Source of the DNA: Paracoccaceae bacterium
GTDB taxonomy: Bacteria; Pseudomonadota; Alphaproteobacteria; Rhodobacterales; Rhodobacteraceae
NCBI GenBank assembly: GCA_009920225.1
Contig: RGAJ01000147.1
Span: 1-5,382, forward strand
Direction: 5' to 3'
Length of the DNA: 5,382 bases
The translations under genes and the position numbers were made by a program. How positions within the stretch are numbered: position 1 is the stretch's first letter; the number at the start of each line of letters is the position of its first letter. The notes under the pieces were generated by a model. That model was given only the letters and a program-made list of their open reading frames with translations, searched no databases and was not told the DNA's origin. This document shows, piece by piece, positions 1 through 5,382 of the stretch.

Positions 1-24
1 TTCAATCAAAAGGTGGCAAGTTGG

Positions 25-276
25 TTAACGTTTGGTTTCGATCTGTTCAATCAATTGTACCGCCCATTCGCCCAGGATTGGGATGAATTCAATCTGTGCA
101 AGAATTTGAATGGTCAGGTAAACAAGGATCGTGGCACCAATCACCGATCCCAGGCCAAACGCCAATCCGCGTAAAAAATTCAGCCAAAGAATACGCCACG
201 TGCTACTGTAATCTCGTAAAAGTTTGTGATCCAGCAGATCACGAATGGCGTTGGTCAGGGTCTCTTTATCACTCAT
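25..276 (-). CDS. DUF5665 small membrane protein
   Basis: An 83-residue protein of unknown function that reads like the DUF5665 family of Rhodobacteraceae. The N-terminal third (residues 1-30) is polar and charged. It is followed by a glycine-rich hydrophobic segment at about residues 35-60 (FLRGLAFGLGSVIGAT then a Leu/Ile/Tyr run), which is one clear transmembrane helix. The tail (FIPILGEWAVQLIEQIE) looks amphipathic. There is no signal-peptide cleavage site, so it is probably an inner-membrane protein anchored by that helix. I chose the ATG at 276 because it overlaps the stop of the upstream DUF1643 gene in the string ATGAGTGA, an arrangement typical of translational coupling; only a weak GGGA lies upstream. 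A longer in-frame start at 315 would sit well inside the upstream gene. It is the last gene seen in the truB unit. The molecular role is unknown; the family call is fairly secure. Confidence 0.8.
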   Translation of the reverse strand: MSDKETLTNAIRDLLDHKLLRDYSSTWRILWLNFLRGLAFGLGSVIGATILVYLTIQILAQIEFIPILGEWAVQLIEQIETKR

Positions 277-787
277 GCGACAGGTCCCAAATGACTGGCT
301 GTGTCGCATAGGCAATATAGAGCGGATGTTTGGGGTGACCCGCGGCGGTCAGGCCCAAGTGATACACTGGTTTTGCGATCCCTGACAAAAGTGCCCGCAC
401 ATTGCGCCCACGCCCCAGATGGTCGCCATGTGATCCCCATGCGGCAACGATTGTATCGGCCCAATCACATGCATTTTGAATGGCTGCGTCGTTTTGCGGT
501 CCAACGGGATCGGCGGCGGCGCGCATCTTTTTCGGGTCTGTGTCGCGCCATGCAAAGATGTTGGTCACGCAAAACGCGCCATACCCCAATGTGCGTGCGC
601 GCCGTTCACAGCGTTCCACAGTGGGATCGTTTTGAACCTCGGTCGCGGTGGACGGGTTGAGCATCACAAAGTGGATCTTGCGGCCGGCTTCATCCCACAC
701 GCGGGTCAAGGAATACCGATACCGTTCGCAATCAGAATAAATCGCAACTGAGGCGGCGTCGTTCTTTTGATGTGTTTTCGTGATCAT
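269..787 (-). CDS. DUF1643 domain protein
   Basis: A 172-residue soluble protein matching the DUF1643 family over nearly its whole length. Family-like blocks seen in order are RYSLTRVW (24-31), FVMLNPSTA (40-48), DPTVERC (54-60), GYGAFCVTNIFAWRDTDP (68-85), DPVG (93-96), TIVAAWGSHG (112-121), and LGLTAAGHPKHPLYIA (144-159). No signal peptide or membrane segment is present. The function is not established. The block order resembles the uracil-DNA-glycosylase superfamily (see findings), which is inference only. The start is ATG at 787, with a GAGA Shine-Dalgarno-like element five bases upstream. A longer in-frame start at 964 would run through the 3' end of truB and adds residues without family resemblance. 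The gene follows truB after 52 bases and overlaps the DUF5665 start by 8 bases, so all three are probably co-transcribed. Confidence 0.87.
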   Translation of the reverse strand: MITKTHQKNDAASVAIYSDCERYRYSLTRVWDEAGRKIHFVMLNPSTATEVQNDPTVERCERRARTLGYGAFCVTNIFAWRDTDPKKMRAAADPVGPQNDAAIQNACDWADTIVAAWGSHGDHLGRGRNVRALLSGIAKPVYHLGLTAAGHPKHPLYIAYATQPVIWDLSHE

Positions 788-839
788 GCATGTCTCTATA
801 GGCGGGAATGACAGAGGTTTCCATCCCCACCCTACGCGC

Positions 840-1754
840 CTAACGGGTGCTTGCAACAAAAACGCGGGTGGGGTGTAATTCGCCCGATTTATAGATGCCC
901 ACCGCGACGGGTTCGCCGTTAAACGATGCCCAGCATTCATCGCCATAGTCCGCGTCGCTTGCAATCACCATTCCGGGATTGCCATTGCGCAGGCGCGTGG
1001 CCCCTTCGGGGGTACAGGTCAATTCGGGCAAATCCGCCAATCCGACCTCAAGCGGTAACAGGTATTCATCCAGCTCTGGCGTTTTTGCCAATGCGTCGAT
1101 CTGGTCAATGCTGATCCCATCGGCGGCATCAAACGGGCCAGACCAAATGCGGCGCAAGCGCAAGACGTGGCCATAGCAGCCCAAAGCAGCCCCTAAATCC
1201 CGCGCGATCGACCGCACATAGCCGCCCTTGCCACAGACCATTTCAAGCGTGACGTGATCCGCGTCAGGGCGATCAATCATGATCAAGCTGTCAACGTATA
1301 AATCGCGCGCGGCCAATTCGATTTCTTCGCCATCGCGCGCCAATTTATAGGCCCGTTCGCCGTCAATTTTCACTGCGGAAAACTTGGGCGGAACCTGCAT
1401 GATATCGCCAAGAAAGCTGTTCAGTTGATCTTTGATCTGTTCATCGGTCGGGCGCAAATCGCTGTGTGCGATGACTTCGCCTTCGGCATCATCGGTGTTG
1501 GTCGCTTGCCCCAAGCGGACCGTGAATTCATAGGCCTTTAGCGCATCGGTGATAAAGGGAACGGTCTTTGTCGCCTCACCCAAGGCCACCGCCAAAACGC
1601 CCGTCGCTTCGGGATCAAGGGTGCCGGCATGGCCCGCTTTATTCGCACCAAAGGCCCACTTTACCTTGTTTACAACGGCGGTCGATGTGATCCCTGCGGG
1701 TTTATCAACGACCAACCATCCGGAAATATCGCGACCTTTTTTCTTGCGTGCCAT
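840..1754 (-). CDS. truB: tRNA pseudouridine(55) synthase TruB
   Basis: A 304-residue cytoplasmic enzyme that isomerises uridine 55 in the T-loop of elongator tRNAs to pseudouridine. The order of motifs is that of Tru[15 protein letters not shown] (11-24) opens the catalytic domain. [14 protein letters not shown] (41-54) carries the catalytic Asp47. [20 protein letters not shown] (73-92) supplies the active-site Tyr75. [20 protein letters not shown] (121-140) is the next block. [12 protein letters not shown] (177-188) and [14 protein letters not shown] (195-208) are the late conserved blocks. A C-terminal domain of about 60 residues follows, in keeping with normal bacterial TruB length (about 300). 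The start at 1754 has GGA six bases upstream (TTGGATA). In many bacteria truB follows rbfA and lies near rpsO and pnp. Here the upstream same-strand neighbour is a transporter, 51 bases away, and the downstream genes are DUF1643 and DUF5665. Identity is very secure. Confidence 0.97.
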   Translation of the reverse strand: MARKKKGRDISGWLVVDKPAGITSTAVVNKVKWAFGANKAGHAGTLDPEATGVLAVALGEATKTVPFITDALKAYEFTVRLGQATNTDDAEGEVIAHSDLRPTDEQIKDQLNSFLGDIMQVPPKFSAVKIDGERAYKLARDGEEIELAARDLYVDSLIMIDRPDADHVTLEMVCGKGGYVRSIARDLGAALGCYGHVLRLRRIWSGPFDAADGISIDQIDALAKTPELDEYLLPLEVGLADLPELTCTPEGATRLRNGNPGMVIASDADYGDECWASFNGEPVAVGIYKSGELHPTRVFVASTR

Positions 1755-1805
1755 GTGCTATCCAATCTTGCCTGGGACTTGCCCTACAAAAAGGAACGGC
1801 ATTGG

Positions 1806-2705
1806 TCAATCAGGCCTGCGCGAAAAGATCCGCCCATCGATCACAATCAATCCCAAACCAATCAAGGCCATGCCCAGAATATGGCTGGTGTGCAACGTTT
1901 CGCCCAAAAACAAAATACCCAACACGATGGCCGAGACAGGCACCAAAAATGTCACCATTGATATGTTCGTCGCGCCGGCGCTTTCCAAGATTTTGAAATA
2001 AAAGATATATGCAATCGAGGTGCAAAAAATGGCCAAGCTGAATAGCGACCAAAGTGTTGCCGCCGATGGCATGGGCAACGACAAAGGCGCATCAACCCAA
2101 AACGCAAGCGGCCACAGAAACAGCGATGATGTGGTCACCTGTCCCATGGCAACCAAGATGGGGTCAACGCCCAAGCGTCTAAACCTGCGGCCATAGGTCG
2201 AGCCAAACCCATAGGCAAGCGCTGCACCAAGCGAAGACAATTGTCCCCAGATATTTTCATGCAGACCAGACAACGCATCCGTTCCGATCATGAACACAAC
2301 CCCGACCAAGCCCAGAACCACACCGAAAATCCGCGGCAGCGTGAGTCGTTCATCAGACAAAAACGTACCGGCGACCAAAATCGTGAACAGTGGCGTGGTT
2401 GCATTCAGGATCGACGCCAAGCCAGATGAAATGGTTGTTTGCGCATGAACGATCAATGAAAAGGGCAGGGCGTTATTGATCGCACCCAAAATCGCAAGCG
2501 CACCCCACACCCGCCAGCCCAGCGATCTGTATCGACCTGTGATGATCACAAACACCCAAAGCGCCAACGCCGCCAAGGACACACGCGCCGCCACCAATGT
2601 CAGCGTCGGGATTTCCCTCAGGATGACAGCGTTAAAGAAAAAAGACCCGCCCCAAATGAACGACAGGGTGATCAGCATCAGCCAATCGATGGGGGACATG
2701 CGCAT
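1806..2705 (-). CDS. EamA/DMT-family transporter
   Basis: A 299-residue integral inner-membrane protein of the drug/metabolite transporter superfamily, with two EamA repeats and about ten hydrophobic helices. Approximate helices are at residues 8-28, 34-56, 66-87, 92-115, 124-141, 153-171, 182-204, 214-236, 247-268 and 273-290. Typical signatures are IWGGSFFF in helix 1, SGLASILNATTPLFT in helix 4, and the matching second-repeat stretch ATNISMVTFLVPVSAIVLG with FLGETL in helix 9. It probably exports or exchanges a small metabolite; the substrate cannot be read from sequence. The start at 2705 is preferred because GGA (in TTGGATA) lies seven bases upstream. A second ATG two codons on (2699) is possible. 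An upstream in-frame ATG at 2741 falls in the loop of the preceding gene's terminator and is rejected. The gene is 51 bases from truB, same strand. Confidence 0.92.
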   Translation of the reverse strand: MRMSPIDWLMLITLSFIWGGSFFFNAVILREIPTLTLVAARVSLAALALWVFVIITGRYRSLGWRVWGALAILGAINNALPFSLIVHAQTTISSGLASILNATTPLFTILVAGTFLSDERLTLPRIFGVVLGLVGVVFMIGTDALSGLHENIWGQLSSLGAALAYGFGSTYGRRFRRLGVDPILVAMGQVTTSSLFLWPLAFWVDAPLSLPMPSAATLWSLFSLAIFCTSIAYIFYFKILESAGATNISMVTFLVPVSAIVLGILFLGETLHTSHILGMALIGLGLIVIDGRIFSRRPD

Positions 2706-2719
2706 GGGTGTATCCAAGC

Positions 2720-2751
2720 AAAAGAAAGGGCCGCGCACCATCGCGCGGCCC
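2720..2751 (-). terminator. Intrinsic terminator of the aldehyde dehydrogenase gene
   Basis: A perfect 9-bp all-G/C stem (GGGCCGCGC at 2728-2736, GCGCGGCCC at 2743-2751) encloses a six-base loop (2737-2742). Read on the minus strand it is followed at once by TTTCTTTT (2727 down to 2720), the classic Rho-independent layout. The stem begins eight bases after the dehydrogenase stop codon at 2760-2762. No comparable T-run follows the stem on the plus strand, so it acts in one direction. The next gene's start codon (2705) is only 14 bases beyond the T-run. Confidence 0.9.
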
Positions 2752-2759
2752 AGTGGTGT

Positions 2760-4235
2760 TTAAACAGACATACACACGTATTTCATTTCGAGATAGTCTT
2801 CGATGCCATGATGGCTACCTTCGCGGCCAAGGCCCGATTGCTTTACGCCGCCAAACGGGGCGACTTCGGTGGAAATGATCCCGGTGTTCACGCCGACGAT
2901 GCCATATTCCAACTCCTCGGCCACCTTGTAGACGCGGCTTAGGTCTTTGGCATAGAAATAGGATGCCAGACCAAAGATCGTGTCATTGGCCAATTCGATC
3001 ACCTGGTCCACGGTTTCAAACTTGAACAATGGTGCAAATGGGCCAAAGGTTTCTTCGGTCGCGACGGCCATATCGCGGGTCGCGCCGGTGACGATTGTGG
3101 GGTTGATAAAGTTGCCCGGACCTTGTGTCGTGTCGCCGCCCAGAATGATTTTGGCACCCTTTGCAGTTGCGTCTGCGACATGTTCTTGGACTTTGGCAAT
3201 CGCGTCCGCGTTGATCAACGGGCCAAGGGCTGTGCCGGCCTCTAGACCATCGCCAACTTTCAATGCGGCCACGGCGACGCGCAGTTTTTCCGCAAAGGCG
3301 TCATATACGCCCGCTTGGACATAGATGCGGTTTGCGCAGACACAAGTTTGGCCGTTGTTGCGGAATTTGCACATGATCGCGCCTTCGACGGCCGCATCAA
3401 GATCGGCGTCATCAAACACGATAAACGGCGCATTGCCGCCCAATTCCATCGAACATTTCATCACTTGATCCGCTGCTTGGCGCAGCAGGATGCGGCCCAC
3501 TTCGGTGGATCCTGTGAATGTCAATTTGCGAACGATTGGGTTTTCACAGAATTCTTTGCCAATTTCGGATGAACGTGACGATGGAATGATCGACAAAACA
3601 CCTTTGGGAATGCCAGCACGATCCGCCAAAACACCCAGAACCAACGCAGACAAAGGTGTTTCCGCAGCAGGGCGCGCAACGAATGCACATCCCGCAGCCA
3701 AGGCAGGACCTGCCTTGCGGGTGATCATCGCGTTTGGAAAGTTCCAAGGCGTGATTGAGGCCGCAACACCGATGGGTTGCTTCATGACTGTGATGCGCTT
3801 GTCGCGCTGATGACCGGGGATCGTTTCGCCATAGATGCGCTTGGCCTCTTCTGCGAAGAATTCGATGAAGGACGCGCCATAGGTGATTTCGCCTTTGGCC
3901 TCGGCCAGTGGTTTGCCCTGTTCGGCGGTCAAAATGGTCGCCAAGTCATCGGCGTTTTCCATCATCAGATCATACCAGCGACGCAAGATGTTTGCGCGTT
4001 CCTTGCCTGTCATGGCGGCCCATTCTTTTTGCGCTTTGCCAGCGGCTGCGATGGCCTGCGCGGTTTGTGCGCGTGAAAAATCGGCAACGTTTGCGACGAC
4101 ATCGCCGCGTGCAGGATTCGTGACCGCAAATGTCGCGCCATCTTCGCCATCAACCCAGTCGCCCGCCAAATACCCTTGGGTGGCCAGCAACGTTGGATCT
4201 TTTAATAGGGATTGCAGATTGGTTGTGTCTTTCAT
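2760..4235 (-). CDS. gabD: NAD(P)-dependent succinate-semialdehyde dehydrogenase (GabD-type)
   Basis: A 491-residue cytoplasmic aldehyde dehydrogenase. It most likely oxidises succinate semialdehyde to succinate, linking 4-aminobutyrate (GABA) and related catabolism to the TCA cycle. Seen in order: [20 protein letters not shown] (163-182, with catalytic-site Asn165), the cofactor loop VARPAAETP (186-194), FTGSTEVG (240-247), MELGGNAP with general-base Glu264, [11 protein letters not shown] with nucleophile Cys298 and a second Cys300, ETFGP (395-399), and [15 protein letters not shown] near the C-terminus. The paired cysteines in GQTCVCANR and the ending [10 protein letters not shown] are typical of GabD; glutarate-semialdehyde dehydrogenase is the main alternative. 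Arg188 replaces the usual cofactor-binding Lys. The start at 4235 has GAGGG seven bases upstream; longer in-frame starts at 4265 or 4418 lack this and the latter runs into the divergent gene. The gene stands alone, closed by a strong terminator, and is divergent from the hydrolase. Confidence 0.93.
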   Translation of the reverse strand: MKDTTNLQSLLKDPTLLATQGYLAGDWVDGEDGATFAVTNPARGDVVANVADFSRAQTAQAIAAAGKAQKEWAAMTGKERANILRRWYDLMMENADDLATILTAEQGKPLAEAKGEITYGASFIEFFAEEAKRIYGETIPGHQRDKRITVMKQPIGVAASITPWNFPNAMITRKAGPALAAGCAFVARPAAETPLSALVLGVLADRAGIPKGVLSIIPSSRSSEIGKEFCENPIVRKLTFTGSTEVGRILLRQAADQVMKCSMELGGNAPFIVFDDADLDAAVEGAIMCKFRNNGQTCVCANRIYVQAGVYDAFAEKLRVAVAALKVGDGLEAGTALGPLINADAIAKVQEHVADATAKGAKIILGGDTTQGPGNFINPTIVTGATRDMAVATEETFGPFAPLFKFETVDQVIELANDTIFGLASYFYAKDLSRVYKVAEELEYGIVGVNTGIISTEVAPFGGVKQSGLGREGSHHGIEDYLEMKYVCMSV

Positions 4236-4313
4236 TTTAACGCCCTCGAAAAATATCTCGTGCATAGGCAAAGCAACTCTGTCACAGTTTGTCCAGTGGC
4301 CATGAGGAAAAAT
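4236..4313. promoter_or_regulatory. Divergent promoter region with imperfect inverted repeat
   Basis: This 78-base gap must hold the 5' ends, and probably the promoters, of both the dehydrogenase (leftward) and the hydrolase (rightward). It contains the two Shine-Dalgarno sequences: GAGGG for the dehydrogenase (complement of 4243-4247) and GAGG for the hydrolase (4304-4307). Between them lies a 15-base pseudo-palindrome, AACTCTGTCACAGTT (4275-4289), with 12 of 14 non-central positions symmetric. It could be an operator for a regulator serving one or both genes. I could not find a convincing -35/-10 pair on either strand. The regulatory role is inferred from position and symmetry only. Confidence 0.5.
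4304..4307 (+). promoter_or_regulatory. Ribosome binding site that sets the hydrolase start
   Basis: GAGG followed by an A-rich six-base spacer leads into ATG at 4314. It overlaps an earlier in-frame ATG at 4302, which has no such element before it, so it decides in favour of the 4314 start. Confidence 0.75.
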
Positions 4314-5114
4314 ATGATCAAAATCGACTATGACGACGCGTATGCGAACGCAGCCTATATTCAAAATGCGGATCAATTTATCACGGATTGGACAGCGGAT
4401 GCTGACAATTTCCGCCAAGATTTACTTTCGCAAGGACGTGCAAAGTTGAACGTCCCCTATGGCGACAGCGAACGCCAGGCTTGTGATTGGTTTTTACCAT
4501 CGGGCGCGCCGAAGGGGACGCTTGTTTTCGTACATGGTGGATATTGGTTGCGGTTTGATCGTTCGTTTTGGTCGCATTTTGCAAAGGGCGCCGTGGAACA
4601 GGGATGGCAGGTTGTGATGCCCTCTTATGATTTGTGCCCAACTGTTTCGATTGCGCAAATCACGTTGCAAATTCAATCGGCTGTTTCGCAAATTGCGTCA
4701 ACGACATCGGGTCCCATTACTTTGGCAGGGCACTCTGCCGGTGGGCATTTGGTGGCGCGCATGGGGCAAGTTTTGCCCGATGACATTTTGCAGCGGCTCA
4801 AACACATCGTGCCCATTTCGCCGGTTGGGGATCTGCGCGATCTGATCCACACCAAAATGAATGATGATTTCGCCCTGACCCCAGATACGGCTGTCGCCGA
4901 AAGCCCAACCTTGCATGCGCGGCCCCCTGTTTGTGTTCCCGTGACTGTTTGGGTCGGCGGGGCAGAGCGCCCCGTGTTTATCGACCAAGCCAGAGCAATG
5001 GCCAAAGCGTGGGATTGCGATCTTTGGATTGATCAACCGTCACATCATTTTAACGTCATTGATGCATTGGCTGATCCGCGGTCTGAATTGGTCCGCAGAC
5101 TTACCACTGGCTAG
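4314..5114 (+). CDS. Alpha/beta hydrolase, kynurenine formamidase-like
   Basis: A 266-residue cytoplasmic alpha/beta-hydrolase-fold protein with no signal peptide. The oxyanion-hole motif HGGYW is at residues 74-78. The nucleophile elbow GHSAGG puts the catalytic serine at Ser141. The C-terminal HHFNVID block supplies the probable catalytic histidine (His245). The stretch VWVGGAERPVFIDQA (213-227) is where the acidic member is expected, with Glu218 or Asp224 as candidates. The N-terminus (YDDAYANAAYIQNADQF) and HGGYW motif are typical of bacterial hydrolases annotated as arylformamidase, which cleave N-formylkynurenine to kynurenine and formate. No other tryptophan-degradation gene is in view, so the substrate may instead be another amide or ester. 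The start is chosen from the GAGG at 4304-4307; starts at 4302 and 4212 are less well supported. It is divergent from the dehydrogenase and 168 bases upstream of the creatinase-like gene on the same strand. Confidence 0.85.
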   Translation: MIKIDYDDAYANAAYIQNADQFITDWTADADNFRQDLLSQGRAKLNVPYGDSERQACDWFLPSGAPKGTLVFVHGGYWLRFDRSFWSHFAKGAVEQGWQVVMPSYDLCPTVSIAQITLQIQSAVSQIASTTSGPITLAGHSAGGHLVARMGQVLPDDILQRLKHIVPISPVGDLRDLIHTKMNDDFALTPDTAVAESPTLHARPPVCVPVTVWVGGAERPVFIDQARAMAKAWDCDLWIDQPSHHFNVIDALADPRSELVRRLTTG

Positions 5115-5282
5115 CGCTCTGAGGCACATAAATTTCACTTGCGTAAATTAAAATCTGGTGCATAAAGCAATCAGGCACGGGCGATGGCGTCGCCCAATAT
5201 CTAAAGCATATCTTAGGTATCAGCTTGTTCCAAATTTGTCCTGTACGCCGGGACCTTCTTTTGTACGGCAATGGAGGGTCTG
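5115..5282 (+). promoter_or_regulatory. Intergenic leader of the creatinase-like gene
   Basis: These 168 bases between the hydrolase stop and the next start are the likely site of the creatinase-like promoter. A hairpin GGGCGA-TGGCG-TCGCCC lies at 5179-5195 but has no T-run after it. Three TATC words follow at 5198, 5209 and 5218. A strong Shine-Dalgarno GGAGGG sits at 5273-5278, four bases before the ATG at 5283. I see no convincing -35/-10 pair and no open reading frame that looks like a gene on either strand. Confidence 0.4.
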
Positions 5283-5382
5283 ATGACTGCACGTCCAGAA
5301 ATGTACCGTTTTCACAACGGTGAAAAAGCACAACTACAATTTTCCGTTTCAGAATACGAAAGCCGCGTGGCCAAGCTTCGTT
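5283..5382 (+). CDS. Creatinase-like M24 family protein, N-terminal fragment
   Basis: Only the first 33 codons are present; the gene runs off the right edge of the window. The visible part contains YRFHNGEKAQLQFSVSEYESR and then VAKLR, split here only for length. It lines up without gaps with the N-terminus of Pseudomonas creatinase as I remember it (LRIRNGDKVRSTFSAQEYANR, QARLR). The shared points are R-x-x-NG-(D/E)-K, F-S-x-x-EY, and R-x-A-(R/K)-LR. Creatinase (creatine amidinohydrolase, a pita-bread-fold protein of the M24 family) hydrolyses creatine to sarcosine and urea in the cytoplasm. The catalytic domain is out of view, so a related M24 hydrolase or Xaa-Pro-type protein remains possible. 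The start at 5283 has GGAGGG four bases upstream. An in-frame ATG at 5271 overlaps that site and is less likely. Confidence 0.72.
   Translation, partial: MTARPEMYRFHNGEKAQLQFSVSEYESRVAKLR

Noticed and set aside
1..54. Nine-base direct repeat TTCAATCAA at 1-9 and 46-54.
   Set aside because: Too short and A/T-rich to mean more than chance, and one copy lies within coding sequence.
788..964. DUF1643 reading frame extended upstream to 964.
   Set aside because: It overlaps the end of truB and the extra residues show no family resemblance; ATG at 787 has a ribosome binding element.
1781..1809. Possible promoter for truB: TTGACC on the minus strand at 1809-1804.
   Set aside because: The -35 word is good, but at 17 bases spacing the -10 reads TAGGGC, a poor match, so I do not call it.
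2706..2741. Longer N-terminus for the EamA transporter starting at ATG 2741.
   Set aside because: That ATG lies inside the terminator loop, has a GC-rich stem instead of a ribosome binding site before it, and adds residues encoded by the terminator.
2980..4305. Several open frames of 100-140 codons on the plus strand opposite the dehydrogenase gene.
   Set aside because: They are antisense shadows: no recognisable protein motifs or ribosome binding sites, and the minus-strand gene is unambiguous.
4212..4313. Longer hydrolase starting at 4212 or 4302.
   Set aside because: 4212 would overlap the start of the dehydrogenase gene and has no good ribosome binding site. GAGG at 4304-4307 points to 4314.
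4236..4418. Longer dehydrogenase starting at 4418 or 4265.
   Set aside because: The added residues do not resemble aldehyde dehydrogenases, the 4418 start overlaps the divergent hydrolase, and GAGGG is correctly spaced for 4235.
5179..5195. Hairpin GGGCGA/TCGCCC as the hydrolase terminator.
   Set aside because: Short stem, 65 bases after the stop, and no T-run follows on either strand.
5101..5331. A 76-codon minus-strand frame across the gap before the creatinase-like gene.
   Set aside because: It overlaps the start of the creatinase-like gene, and its translation shows no family resemblance or domain-like pattern.

Overview
The window looks like chromosomal DNA of an alphaproteobacterium, most probably a marine member of the Rhodobacteraceae (Roseobacter group). 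This rests on how the proteins read: the succinate-semialdehyde dehydrogenase, the DUF1643 and DUF5665 proteins beside truB, and the HGGYW hydrolase all resemble versions I associate with that family. Base composition is moderate and even, and there are no tRNA or rRNA genes, insertion sequences, CRISPR arrays or phage genes. Coding density is high and no gene-free stretch exceeds 170 bases.

Layout. Five genes lie on the minus strand and are transcribed from about 4235 down to 25, in this order: a GabD-type aldehyde dehydrogenase (2760-4235) closed by a strong intrinsic terminator (2720-2751); an EamA/DMT-family membrane transporter (1806-2705); truB, tRNA pseudouridine-55 synthase (840-1754); a DUF1643 protein (269-787); and a small DUF5665 membrane protein (25-276) whose start overlaps the DUF1643 stop by 8 bases. 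Two genes lie on the plus strand: an alpha/beta hydrolase of the kynurenine-formamidase type (4314-5114), divergent from the dehydrogenase across a 78-base gap, and the first 33 codons of a creatinase-like M24 protein (5283 to the window edge).

Functional reading. The left half is housekeeping: truB with two small companions in a probable co-transcribed unit, and a transporter on the same strand upstream. The right half is catabolic: semialdehyde oxidation, probable amide or ester hydrolysis, and probable creatine hydrolysis. Nothing proves that the right-hand genes form one pathway.

No clearly new multi-gene system is visible. The observations most worth following are the resemblance of the DUF1643 protein to the uracil-DNA-glycosylase fold layout, the very tight terminator-to-start arrangement before the transporter, the Arg replacing the usual cofactor-binding Lys in the dehydrogenase, and an imperfect inverted repeat in the short divergent promoter region.
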